From: Luteibacter jiangsuensis
Lineage (GTDB): Bacteria; Pseudomonadota; Gammaproteobacteria; Xanthomonadales; Rhodanobacteraceae
Reading direction: 5' to 3'
Length of the DNA: 64,000 nucleotides
NCBI RefSeq assembly: GCF_030812295.1
Contig: NZ_JAUSSK010000006.1
Location: 1 to 64,000, forward strand
Shown: piece after piece, positions 8,996-17,409 of the stretch
How positions within the stretch are numbered: position 1 is the first letter of the stretch
How the letters are laid out: each line of letters begins with the position of its first letter
Notes under the pieces: generated by a model
What the model was told of the DNA's origin: nothing
Database searches by the model: none
The model's input: the letters and a program-made list of their open reading frames with translations, nothing else
Made by a program: the position numbers and the translations under genes

Positions 8996-9763
8996 ATGGC
9001 GATCAAGATCGAAAAGAAGATCAAGGGCTACAACGTCGTTAAGCCCGAGGACAAGGCCAGCCCGGCCCCCGCCCCGTCGCCGGTGAAAGAAGCCGCGCCG
9101 GTGGCCGAAGTCATCCAGATGCACGAAAGCCTGGAGCGACCGGAGACCCTCGTCGGCAACACGTACAAGATCAAGTCGCCGCTCTTCGAGCACGCGCTGT
9201 ACGTGACGATCAACGACATCGTCCTGAACGCCGGTACCCCGCACGAGCAGCGCCGTCCCTTCGAGCTCTTCATCAACTCGAAGAACATGGACCACTTCCA
9301 GTGGATCGTGGCGCTCACCCGAATCCTGTCCGCCGTCTTCCGCAAGGGTGGCGATGTGACCTTCATCGTCGAAGAGCTCAAGGCCGTCTTCGACCCGCGC
9401 GGCGGCTACTTCAAGGCCGGCGGCATCTACATGCCCAGCATCGTGGCCGAGATCGGTGGCGTGATCGAACAGCACATGAAGTCGATCGGCCTGATCCACG
9501 ACCCCGAAATGAGCGACGCCACCCGCCAGCTCATCGCGGAAAAGCGCGCCGCCTACGAAAACGCGAACGCCAAGCCCGCCACCAAGTCCGTCGCTCCTGT
9601 GGGAGCCGGCTCCGCCGGCGAAAGCCAGTCCGCCTCAGCCTCCCCCGAAGCCTCCGGCTTCCCGCCTGGCGCCACGCTGTGCGTGAAGTGCAATACGCAG
9701 GCGCTGGTGTTGATGGATGGGTGCCAGACTTGTTTGAATTGTGGGTATTCGAAGTGCGGGTGA
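8996..9763 (+). CDS. Class II ribonucleotide reductase C-terminal subunit (NrdJb)
   Basis: A 255-residue protein resembling Pseudomonas NrdJb, the detached C-terminal part of class II ribonucleotide reductase. Residues ~45-165 form the conserved domain (IKSPLFEHALYVTINDIVLN and RPFELFINSKN). A linker of low complexity follows. The end is a cysteine cluster, CVKCNT...GCQTCLNCGYSKCG, typical of the zinc-binding redox tail that re-reduces the active-site cysteines. The linker contains a REP-like palindrome translated in frame (9599-9622). The ATG at 8996 follows a purine-rich GAGAGAAAAG. It should act with NrdJa from the same operon. Confidence 0.85.
   Translation: MAIKIEKKIKGYNVVKPEDKASPAPAPSPVKEAAPVAEVIQMHESLERPETLVGNTYKIKSPLFEHALYVTINDIVLNAGTPHEQRRPFELFINSKNMDHFQWIVALTRILSAVFRKGGDVTFIVEELKAVFDPRGGYFKAGGIYMPSIVAEIGGVIEQHMKSIGLIHDPEMSDATRQLIAEKRAAYENANAKPATKSVAPVGAGSAGESQSASASPEASGFPPGATLCVKCNTQALVLMDGCQTCLNCGYSKCG
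9599..9622. repeat. REP-like palindrome inside the nrdJb reading frame
   Basis: The sequence starts GTGGGAGCCGGCTCCGCCGG and contains GCCGGC-TCC-GCCGGC. It shares the GTGGGAGCCG head of the intergenic REP units in this window. It is read in frame as part of the linker (residues about PVGAGSAGES) between the NrdJb domain and its cysteine tail. Confidence 0.6.
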
Positions 9764-9790
9764 TGCCGCAACAGCCAGGGATGAAATGGA

Positions 9791-10621
9791 ATGACGAAAC
9801 CGGATGTAAGGAAGATCAAGTCTGGGCCACTTCTGAGGTGGGCAGGGAGTAAGCAGCGCCTTGTTCCTCGGCTAGCGGAGTATTGGAACACTTCATTCAA
9901 GAGATATCTCGAGCCGTTCACAGGGTCTGCTGCACTTTTTTTCCATCTTGACCCGAAGAGGGCGTGCCTTAACGACATCAATGAGCAGCTCATTGAGTGT
10001 TACGAAGAGCTTGCGAATGATCCAGACGCTCTACATCGTCGCGTAACAGCTATTTCTTCTACCGAAGAAAAATATTACGTTATACGTGCACTCGATCCCA
10101 AGGTGCTCACTTCTGCGGAGCGCGCCGCGCGTTTTATATATCTCAATCGCCACTGTTTCAACGGGATTTATCGTACAAATAGTGACGGTAAATTTAACGT
10201 TCCCTACGGTGCAGCAAAAGCTGGCGCCGTGCCAACTATCGAAAAGTTCCGAGACTGCGCACGAGCCATAGCACGAGCGCAATTAACATCGCTGGACTTT
10301 GATACGTTCTTGAAGAAGAACGTCAAGTCTGGAGACTTTGTATACTTGGACCCCCCCTACGCGGTGGCAAATCGGCGTATCTTTCGACAGTACGACAAAC
10401 ACTCTTTTGGAATCGAAGATGTAGAGCGCCTACAAAATTGCTTAGAGCTTATCGATTCCAGAGGCGCTAGCTTCGTCGTTTCATACGCACTTAGTGCTGA
10501 GATAAAGCCTATCGTCCAGCAATGGGGGGCGCGGCGCGTTACGGCACAACGAAATGTGGCGGGTTTTGCGGAGCACAGGCGCAAAGCCGTCGAGGTGATC
10601 ATCACCAATATCAAGGAGTGA
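9791..10621 (+). CDS. D12-class N6-adenine DNA methyltransferase (Dam-like)
   Basis: A 276-residue DNA adenine methylase of the D12/Dam class. Residues 13-20 give LLRWAGSK, residues 41-50 give EPFTGSAALF (the S-adenosylmethionine-binding motif), and DPPY is at 187-190, the catalytic motif. The target sequence cannot be read, although GATC is common for the class. It opens an AT-richer block with codon use unlike the preceding reductase genes, which suggests horizontal transfer. The ParB-like gene follows after four bases, and a third gene follows that one after a single base, so the three form one translational unit. Confidence 0.92.
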   Translation: MTKPDVRKIKSGPLLRWAGSKQRLVPRLAEYWNTSFKRYLEPFTGSAALFFHLDPKRACLNDINEQLIECYEELANDPDALHRRVTAISSTEEKYYVIRALDPKVLTSAERAARFIYLNRHCFNGIYRTNSDGKFNVPYGAAKAGAVPTIEKFRDCARAIARAQLTSLDFDTFLKKNVKSGDFVYLDPPYAVANRRIFRQYDKHSFGIEDVERLQNCLELIDSRGASFVVSYALSAEIKPIVQQWGARRVTAQRNVAGFAEHRRKAVEVIITNIKE

Positions 10622-10625
10622 TCGC

Positions 10626-11567
10626 GTGGCTGCTGAATCTGTTCGACTAATTGATCCTCGGCGTATTTTGCCGAATCCGGAGAATCCCCGGTTAATCTTC
10701 CGTCAAGAGGAGTTGGACGCGTTAGCAGAGAGTATTCGCCGCCAAGGAATTCTAGTTCCTTTGACGCTATATCCTGATGGGAAAGGATTCAAAATTCTTG
10801 ACGGCGAACGACGCTGGCGATGCGCAATAAAGCTGGCGTTGACTAGCGTACCGGCCATCCTGGTATCAAAACCGGACAAGATGACAAATTTGATGATGAT
10901 GTTCGCAATTCATCATCGTAGGGACGAATGGGATCCGCTTCCCACTGCAGAGAAGCTAAAGGTTCTCGAGCAGCTTTATGCTAAACGATACGGTAAAGCT
11001 CCTTCGGAAAGGGAATTGGCTGAGCTTGCGTCCCTCAAAGTCGGAGAGGTCCGCCGGTTCAAGAAGCTTCTTGCTCTCCCGGAAAGCTACAGGCAAATGC
11101 TGATGCTCGAACTTCAGAAGCCAAGAGCTGATCAAAAAATTACCGTTGATCACGTGCTTGAGGCGCGAGCGGGAGCATTGGCGCTTCGAAAGCGAGACAT
11201 TCTTCACAATGACAAGGAAGAAGACTCCCTAAGAACGGCCATAATTGAAAAATTTAGAACAGGTGTAATCGACAACACCGTTGCGCCTCGGAAACTCGCA
11301 AAAATTGCACGTGCGGTCGAAAGGGGTGATGTAGCGCTCGATGTTGCCAGAGCTGCGGTCTTGAAGCTGAAGAACGTTAAGACTTATTCGATAGATACTA
11401 CTTTTGAGGATACGGCTGCTGATCAGGACGAGCAGCATGCAGCGGAGATTCTATCTTCGAGACTTCAGGAAAAGATCGAGAGTTTCGTGAAGCGTCGACT
11501 CGTACTGGCGCCGCCGTTGCTATCGTCACTTCGACAGCTGTCGAAGGTGCTGGCGAAGGTTAAGTAG
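10626..11567 (+). CDS. ParB/Spo0J-like protein in methylase operon
   Basis: A 313-residue protein starting with GTG at 10626, four bases after the methylase. The N-terminal ParB/Srx-like nucleotide-binding fold is recognisable from NPENPRLIF (residues ~16-24), the QGILVPLTLYP strand, and DGERRWRCA (box II). A helix-turn-helix region follows (PSERELAELASLKVGEVRRF). The C-terminal ~130 residues are helical and unmatched. No parA or parS-type site is adjacent, so chromosome partition is unlikely. ParB-like CTP-switch or nuclease proteins occur in many mobile defence modules, and the context favours that role, by inference. Confidence 0.82.
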   Translation: MAAESVRLIDPRRILPNPENPRLIFRQEELDALAESIRRQGILVPLTLYPDGKGFKILDGERRWRCAIKLALTSVPAILVSKPDKMTNLMMMFAIHHRRDEWDPLPTAEKLKVLEQLYAKRYGKAPSERELAELASLKVGEVRRFKKLLALPESYRQMLMLELQKPRADQKITVDHVLEARAGALALRKRDILHNDKEEDSLRTAIIEKFRTGVIDNTVAPRKLAKIARAVERGDVALDVARAAVLKLKNVKTYSIDTTFEDTAADQDEQHAAEILSSRLQEKIESFVKRRLVLAPPLLSSLRQLSKVLAKVK

Positions 11568-11568
11568 G

Positions 11569-12390
11569 ATGGCGCCCTCATTCCGAACGGTCGGAACTGA
11601 GCTCGAGGATGCAGCTATGGCCGCCCTTAGGTACTTTAGGGGGAAAGGCTATTCCGCGACTGTGGAGCCGATTGGATTTGAGTATCCATCGACGCCAACA
11701 ATGCGATGCCGACGTGGTCGCTCCACACTTTTGGTCGAGGCCGCTATTGCAGTTAGCTTTGACACTGTAGACGCTTGGTTGGCTTATGCAAAATCGCGTT
11801 CGGAGAGTACCTATATTGGATTTCTCGTTGCTGAGCCTCCAGGTGTTACACATGACGTCATGGTTGGGCTCAAGCAGCGGAATGTGGGCTTATTTTCGTT
11901 TGGGGATGGGCGAATTGTTGAGCTCTTACCACCACAAGATCTCACTGTGGCGGTGCAGTTGCCGTCATTAGATACCTTGAAACCCACGGTAGCGAAACTC
12001 ATTCGACCGTGCTTTGAGAAAATCGAACGTGGCGAGTGGCTGGATGGATTTCGCGATAGTTGTCAAGTTCTTGAAGTATTGGCCGCAAAGCATTTGAAGG
12101 ATGGAGTTAAGCGCGGCCGGATCACTTTTAGAAATAAAGGGGGCGCCGCCGTTTCATACTCATCTCAACGCATTGCGAAGCTCACGCAGGGAGGGCTTGC
12201 GAATGCGTTTAGTGAAATAGTGACGCCAATACAGACCGACGTGATTTTTCAGAAGGCCCTCTCCAGCACAAATCCCGATCGCGTCATGGCAGTACATAAG
12301 ACTGCTCGGGCGAGAAACAGCGCACGAATTCGCGCGACGATAGGTCAGCACTTATGGACGATCGTCTCTGCTCTTCGCCAGGTACTATGA
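11569..12390 (+). CDS. Unrecognised protein, third gene of methylase/ParB operon
   Basis: I do not recognise this 273-residue protein. It starts one base after the ParB-like stop. Residues ~1-130 alternate strands and helices and could be a nuclease-like or sensor fold, but no PD-(D/E)XK triad is clear. Residues ~145-270 look helical, and RATIGQH near the end has the R-x5-H spacing compatible with HEPN ribonuclease motifs; this is weak evidence. No signal peptide or membrane segment is present. Tight coupling to the methylase and ParB-like genes argues that it is the effector or accessory part of the same system. Confidence 0.72.
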   Translation: MAPSFRTVGTELEDAAMAALRYFRGKGYSATVEPIGFEYPSTPTMRCRRGRSTLLVEAAIAVSFDTVDAWLAYAKSRSESTYIGFLVAEPPGVTHDVMVGLKQRNVGLFSFGDGRIVELLPPQDLTVAVQLPSLDTLKPTVAKLIRPCFEKIERGEWLDGFRDSCQVLEVLAAKHLKDGVKRGRITFRNKGGAAVSYSSQRIAKLTQGGLANAFSEIVTPIQTDVIFQKALSSTNPDRVMAVHKTARARNSARIRATIGQHLWTIVSALRQVL

Positions 12391-12560
12391 AGGTGCATCT
12401 CAGAAACATAGGTGCTCATGTGGGCTACTCATAGTTCAGTTGTATTAGGGCTTAAAGGGGAAAAGTCAAACGCGTATGTTGAAGAGAGCGATCCCGGTCT
12501 GAGGGTCATGCTGCACGTTTCATCTTCAGCAATATTTCATTTGCCCATAGGCAATGGTTT

Positions 12561-13919
12561 ATGTCCCATCTGTATGAAGTTGAATGGGAGGGCGGGCCAC
12601 TTCGCCTCCTTCCGGATGTCGTGCCGGCTCACCAAAACGTGTTTACTTTGGTTGTCGGGCGCAACGGTCTAGGGAAGAGCCGTCTTCTGGCGGACATTTG
12701 TCGGCAGCGGACGTTTCGCTTCGATCCTGACAGTTTCCCCGATTTGGTTCTCGGCGATTTGCCGAAGGTTATTGCCGTGTCTACTGGCGTTTTCGACAGA
12801 TTTCCAGCGAATGTTCGGCGGTGGGAGGGGCGACCGAATGGCCGGATCTCGAACTATACATATTTGGGAGTTCGTCGAGACGGGCTCGCACCGTCAGGAG
12901 TTATGACGCTACTTTCCAATGCTTCCCGCGGACTGCTGCGTCAACTCGATAATAAGTCCGGCTTGCACGCGATCGCTCATACCTTCGATACTGTGGGGTG
13001 CGAGCCATTTGTGCATATGGTATTTAAGCCAGCCTTTCGGGCTCTCGGATCATCTCGAGACTATGAATTCAAGATGCCCCTGTCCGAAGACGCATTGCGC
13101 TTGGTTCATCTATTGGGTGAAATCGACCCGCGTGTCCTTTCGGATTTCGAGCTAAGGAGTTCTGGTAGCCGCCGCGCGGTGGTTCGCGCCGCTCACCAGT
13201 TCCGATCATTCCTGGAGAAAAAGTCGGTAGTGTCCGTCGGCCTTGATTTCCGCACGGGCCGGCTGACGAGCGATCGGTCTTTCGATGGAGACGATCTAGC
13301 GAATGGCATTAGAATTCTTCTGGATTGCGGCTTGATCCGTATGATGGACCTCGAGCTCATGAAGATCGGGCATGGCCCTCTTTCCTTGAGACGGGCTAGT
13401 TCCGGCGAGCAATGCTTGCTCGCCATTATCTTGGGCGTGGCAGGGCATCTTTCTAACGGTTCCATAGTGCTGATCGACGAGCCTGAAATTAGTCTCCATC
13501 CGGAGTGGCAAGAGCGATTTATGGACCTTCTTGTCTCAGCCGTTAGCGTCTTTCGCGGTTGCCAGTTCGTGATCGCTACCCATTCTCCTCAGCTAGTATC
13601 GCGGTTGCCTGCACATGGCTGCTTTGTTCTTTCTTTGTCGCGTCGCGCACTTGATGTTGCGGCACTGTATGCAAATAAGAGCGCCGATGTTCAGCTCGCC
13701 GAGCTTTTCGACGCTCCGGGCGCGAAGAACGAGTACTTGGCGAGATTGGCCTTCAATTTGCTTGCGCAAATCAGATCGACAAATCGAGTGACGAGTGATC
13801 AACGCAGACAAGTGGTTCATCTGAGAGATCTCGCGGCGCGCGTAGATCCAGGCGAACCGATTGTAGAACTAGTTGAGTCGATTGTAGGTGTGATCAGGCA
13901 CTATGGCCCTAATTCGTGA
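12561..13919 (+). CDS. AAA/ABC-type ATPase, Septu PtuA-like
   Basis: A 452-residue ATPase of the RecF/OLD-like AAA class. Walker A is GRNGLGKSRL (residues ~33-42), the ABC-like signature is ASSGEQ (~281), and Walker B is IVLIDEPEISLHPEW followed by the switch histidine in IATHSPQL. There is no fused TOPRIM domain. Its stop overlaps the start of an HNH nuclease gene by 17 bases. A PtuA-type ATPase with a PtuB-type HNH partner is the layout of the Septu anti-phage system, which is the best reading. A 170-base gap separates it from the preceding operon, so it may have its own promoter. Confidence 0.85.
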   Translation: MSHLYEVEWEGGPLRLLPDVVPAHQNVFTLVVGRNGLGKSRLLADICRQRTFRFDPDSFPDLVLGDLPKVIAVSTGVFDRFPANVRRWEGRPNGRISNYTYLGVRRDGLAPSGVMTLLSNASRGLLRQLDNKSGLHAIAHTFDTVGCEPFVHMVFKPAFRALGSSRDYEFKMPLSEDALRLVHLLGEIDPRVLSDFELRSSGSRRAVVRAAHQFRSFLEKKSVVSVGLDFRTGRLTSDRSFDGDDLANGIRILLDCGLIRMMDLELMKIGHGPLSLRRASSGEQCLLAIILGVAGHLSNGSIVLIDEPEISLHPEWQERFMDLLVSAVSVFRGCQFVIATHSPQLVSRLPAHGCFVLSLSRRALDVAALYANKSADVQLAELFDAPGAKNEYLARLAFNLLAQIRSTNRVTSDQRRQVVHLRDLAARVDPGEPIVELVESIVGVIRHYGPNS

Positions 13920-14493
13920 ACCTGTTAAGTTCGACTCCGATATGCTTGATGCCATCGCTGGCTTCGGTACTTCCAGTGATTACTACGCGGGTATGTGGGA
14001 GTCGGAAGCGCTGTTGCATGTTCGGAGGCATGTGAGGGAGTACTACCGTGAAGCGCAACGCTTAAAGTGCGCATATTGCGGTAATCAGGTAAGCTCGCGC
14101 TCCGCTGTTGCTGCGCCTATTGAACATATTGTTCCGAAGTCGGAACATCCCAGATTTATGTTCGAGCCTCGCAATCTATGCGTCGTCTGCGCAGACTGCA
14201 ACGAGTATAAAAGCAATAAGGCGACGACCCAGTCCGAGCTGGTACTTGCGAAGAAGAGGGTGCGCTATCCAACTAAGACCGATGCGTTTCGCGTGGTTCA
14301 CCCTCACTACGACACATACGAGGAGCACATATTTAAGTCGGGTCGGATATACCTACCCCTTACCCCTAAAGGGAGCTGGACCATCTATGTCTGCGAATTG
14401 AATCGCTTTTTCATCCGATTTGGTAGATGCGACGAACTGATCTCAGATATCGAATTGGTGAAAATGCAAGAGAAATTCTTCTCGGAATCGTAG
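13903..14493 (+). CDS. HNH endonuclease, Septu PtuB-like
   Basis: A 196-residue HNH nuclease that begins inside the end of the ATPase gene. The treble-clef zinc site is visible as CAYCGNQ (residues ~49-55) and CVVCADCNEYKSNK (~95-108), with the catalytic EHIVPKSEHP between them. The N-terminal region is short and helical. The 17-base overlap implies translational coupling and a stable complex with the ATPase, as in Septu, where the HNH subunit degrades nucleic acid when the ATPase senses infection. No adjacent reverse transcriptase was found, so a retron version is excluded here. Confidence 0.85.
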   Translation: MALIREPVKFDSDMLDAIAGFGTSSDYYAGMWESEALLHVRRHVREYYREAQRLKCAYCGNQVSSRSAVAAPIEHIVPKSEHPRFMFEPRNLCVVCADCNEYKSNKATTQSELVLAKKRVRYPTKTDAFRVVHPHYDTYEEHIFKSGRIYLPLTPKGSWTIYVCELNRFFIRFGRCDELISDIELVKMQEKFFSES

Positions 14494-14565
14494 CTAGGGC
14501 CTGAAAAAAATGAGTAGTGATGGTGCATCGCAAGATGCTCGCTGCGGACTACTTGGCGGTAGAAG

Positions 14566-15597
14566 TTATGGCTTCTTCTGACCCTTCTGGAAAACGTGCG
14601 CAGCCTTGAACATGTTCAGGTCTGAAATATGTTCCGAGCGATGGATCATCCTATGGCAGTTGGCGCAAAGGACCGCGAAATCTCGCATGGGATCCATCTC
14701 GACTCTAGCCTTTGCGAGCGTGGACATTGGTCGGAGATGGTGAGCCTCTATGTAACCTTCGCCGAGTTCGCCGTAGAACTCCTTAAAGTTCAAGCCGCAT
14801 GCTTCGCAGGTGCTTCCGTGAGCTTCTTTAACCCTATTGACTAACCGTTGATTGCGTTCAATTCGCTCATGCAGGCGCCGCCGAGAGGCATCCTCGAACT
14901 CAGTTTCAGATGTTAGCGATTGATACTCATCCGGGACCGCCGTAACTACAACATCGCTAGAGGCTAATCGCTCATATAGAACAAGTAGTGCTCGAAGGTC
15001 AGCCGCGATTGTTGTGTTATCCGGAATGCTTCCACTCGAATAGAACGTGGCGCAGATGGTTCCGGCTTCGTAGAAAGAAGTATCGTTGTTTCTACTCGAC
15101 GGAGCTAGATCAATATCGGTGACACTGAAGCGACCGAAATCGCTACCGAGCATCGCCCGAAAATGTGCGGCTCGAGCTTTGAGCGCTGTTCTCGCATCAG
15201 CTCGATAAGCAAGCTTAGCTTCGGTCACCGCCTGTGTGAGGGTGAGGTACACGCCTTTCATGTCTTCGCGGAAAAGGAAGCATCCGTAATAGCCTGATTG
15301 GGCTGACGTCGTGATAATTGGATCGAAAATACCGACCCAAGGACCCCTTGCCCAAGTTCCTTGGCCGCAGCTTCCTTTCACGACAAAGCTATCTTTTGGT
15401 GCATCGAGTTGTGACAGGACCAACCGCTTTAGATCATTTCTTATAAAGTTTGCAAGGGGATGTCCGGCGAATCCGCGCCTGACAGCATCCGCATATTCAT
15501 CCATAACACGCTGAAGCCCCGCGGCTAATGAGCTGTACCCATTCGCCGTAGACAAAGTCGTACCCGTCGCTTTGGTCGCGATTCGATCGTCAGCCAT
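14566..15597 (-). CDS. MrcB-like N-domain (DUF3578-type) plus HNH endonuclease
   Basis: A 343-residue protein convergent with the Septu-like pair. Residues ~20-190 resemble the MrcB/DUF3578 domain found in type IV restriction enzymes (KGSCGQGTWARGPWVGIFD and GYYGCFLFREDMKGVYLTL are characteristic stretches). The C-terminal ~100 residues are an HNH nuclease: CEACGLNF, YIEAHHLRPMS and CANCHRMIH. The family is expected to cut modified foreign DNA. ATG 15597 has a strong upstream GGAGGGGG. Substrate modification is unknown. Because the island encodes its own adenine methylase, the enzyme presumably ignores that mark. Confidence 0.82.
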   Translation of the reverse strand: MADDRIATKATGTTLSTANGYSSLAAGLQRVMDEYADAVRRGFAGHPLANFIRNDLKRLVLSQLDAPKDSFVVKGSCGQGTWARGPWVGIFDPIITTSAQSGYYGCFLFREDMKGVYLTLTQAVTEAKLAYRADARTALKARAAHFRAMLGSDFGRFSVTDIDLAPSSRNNDTSFYEAGTICATFYSSGSIPDNTTIAADLRALLVLYERLASSDVVVTAVPDEYQSLTSETEFEDASRRRLHERIERNQRLVNRVKEAHGSTCEACGLNFKEFYGELGEGYIEAHHLRPMSTLAKARVEMDPMRDFAVLCANCHRMIHRSEHISDLNMFKAAHVFQKGQKKP

Positions 15598-16565
15598 GAG
15601 ACCCCCTCCACTTACAGTGAGAAGTATCTCAATACTCGCGTTGAATTCAAAGCGTTCCTACAGTTGTGATGCTTACGCGGGTTTTAACCGTAAGGGCGAG
15701 TTGACTAGCCGGGATATTGCGCCGCCCCGCGTGGGTCGCTCTACGCTCATCGCTAGCTGGCCGGCATCGGCGACTTCGCATTCTGGACCGATTCATCGTT
15801 GGGGGCTGGTTCTTGAATCCGTGAAGGTCTACGAACTGCAATGGTGGTCATGACTCCCCGCGAGCGAAAGCCAAGTTCCGTCCCGAGCCCGATGCCCCCC
15901 CCCGCCTGCCCGAGGCGCTATTGCGGATCTAACGACAACGAGCCGGGGTTCTGTTCCGCGGCCATCAGTTGGGCACATCCGTAGGAAGTCCAGGCGGCAG
16001 GATACGACTATCAATTCGCTATCCAGACCTCGCACCTGGTCAGGTAGTTGTGCCGTGTTCAAGCGCAGCTTCGATGGCGGCCAAGTGAAAAGACCGCTGA
16101 CCTCTCCGACCGAAAGAACGGGAGAAAGGTTGCAGGAACTCTATGACATCTGGCGGAAGAAAATTGAGCCTTCGTCCTAAGCTTCTCGGTGTCGGGGCTT
16201 TGCAAGATGGGTGGTTGAGGGCTCATCCATCCTGCACGCCACGCGGCTTCGCCGGCATATGCATGGTCTCACTGAGGGTGAACAGGGGTAGCTCGTAGGC
16301 ATGTTCGAAAAGGCGTTAGTTGGGTTCGGGAAATAAGCGAGTGCCTCAATTCACTTCTGATCTCAACTAGCGGTCTTGCCACGCGACACGTCGCATATTA
16401 TTAAAGGGCGGGAGCGAAGGCAGCATGAAAGTGTACGGCAGATCAAAGGACAACCAAGGCATCCTGCTTACCTTGCTGGAGAGGTCGTTCATGGGCAGAT
16501 AGGCGTTAGCGGAATTTGGATGATCCTATTTTCAACGTTCTTAACTGAAACATATGCGCTTCCCT
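15598..16565. other. Gene-poor stretch with possible decayed remnants
   Basis: I see no complete gene in these ~970 bases. Short open frames exist on both strands but have poor codon use and no recognisable product. The end of one forward frame (about 16053-16180) reads like a real C-terminus (LTSPTERTGERLQELYDIWRK) and may be the remnant of a lost gene. No integrase, tRNA or direct-repeat att site was found that would mark an island edge. Confidence 0.5.
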
Positions 16566-17255
16566 TCATCGAACGGGAAGCACTGGGCTACGACCAGTCG
16601 ACGGGCTAGATCGCTTCTGATCCAGTGCAATCCTCAGGTACATATCCATGGCCTCGAGACGGCTCTTCATAAGAGCTACCATCCATGTCAAAACATATAT
16701 CAAAGCAATGGCGAGGCCCGCCAAAAAGTCTATCCAACTCAGATGGCGGCTCGCTGCATACTCGCGGGCCTGAAGGTAAATTGCCACTACGACGGGAAGG
16801 ATTCCGAGAGTGGGTATGTTGCCAGCCACCAACGGAAGTTTCTGATTGAAGCGTTCACGCCGGAACTGGGCCATCGACGCGTGGCGCTCCAGAAGGCGAG
16901 TGGGTTGGCGTGCGAGCCAGTCGACTAACTCATAATGATGAGGCAAGTCGTGATCCAGCTGACGAGCAAAGTTATTCAGTGGTTCACGTAAGTCATAGAA
17001 CTCGCTCCGTGAGTTCCATATATTGATGCAGATGCCAGCGATTTCAGAGGCTAGCAATGCATACAGCACCACGATTTGGACCGATGCTGGAATACCGATT
17101 CGTGTTATCAAGAACGCGACGCAGAATGCGACAATTGACACGGCGAATCCCAGCTTCGCACGTCGCTGCGACGCTGGCGTAGCAGCTTCAAATTCCGGCA
17201 TGGCATTCAGCCGGCGGGTCAGTTCGAAGAAACTAAGCGAAGTCTCGCTCTCCAT
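16566..17255 (-). CDS. Four-helix membrane protein of unknown function
   Basis: I do not recognise this 229-residue protein. Four hydrophobic segments are clear: LGFAVSIVAFCVAFLITRIG, IVVLYALLASEIAGICINIW, LVAGNIPTLGILPVVVAIYL and a last one around IDFLAGLAIALIYVLTWMV. A soluble, charged loop of about 70 residues lies between the second and third. ATG 17255 is chosen over 17306 because GGAG sits six bases upstream. The layout of paired helices and a cytosolic loop is reminiscent of SLATT-type defence effectors, and it neighbours a defence island, but no family signature was found. Confidence 0.65.
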   Translation of the reverse strand: MESETSLSFFELTRRLNAMPEFEAATPASQRRAKLGFAVSIVAFCVAFLITRIGIPASVQIVVLYALLASEIAGICINIWNSRSEFYDLREPLNNFARQLDHDLPHHYELVDWLARQPTRLLERHASMAQFRRERFNQKLPLVAGNIPTLGILPVVVAIYLQAREYAASRHLSWIDFLAGLAIALIYVLTWMVALMKSRLEAMDMYLRIALDQKRSSPSTGRSPVLPVR

Positions 17256-17259
17256 GTGA

Positions 17260-17409
17260 AGCTCCGAATTGGTCGGTCGCCCCCTGGAGACCGTGACCGG
17301 TTGCAAATATAGCGACTTTCATAGCCATGGAAAATGTAAAGTCGAAGGCACGCGCTTCACCATCCACGACGCCCACATCGAATTCTCGGACACCATCAAC
17401 TTCGCCTAA
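17260..17409 (+). pseudogene. Possible truncated C-terminal coding remnant
   Basis: A 49-codon frame without a start ends at TAA 17407-17409. Its translation (VTGCKYSDFHSHGKCKVEG, then TRFTIHDAHIEFSDTINFA) has the residue balance of a real protein end and GC-rich third positions in its last half. It starts immediately after the upstream membrane gene's start region on the opposite strand, so it looks like the tail of a gene whose 5' part was replaced. Family not recognised. Confidence 0.35.

Noticed and set aside
10626-11567. Chromosome partition ParB
   Set aside because: No ParA gene or parS-like site is adjacent, and the gene is coupled to a methylase in a foreign-looking block.
9791-15597. 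Classical restriction-modification pair of the adenine methylase with the MrcB-HNH enzyme
   Set aside because: The genes are on opposite strands, are separated by the Septu-like pair, and the MrcB domain belongs to modification-dependent enzymes.
15572-16609. Short open frames in the gene-poor stretch
   Set aside because: They lack ribosome sites, family resemblance and coherent codon use.
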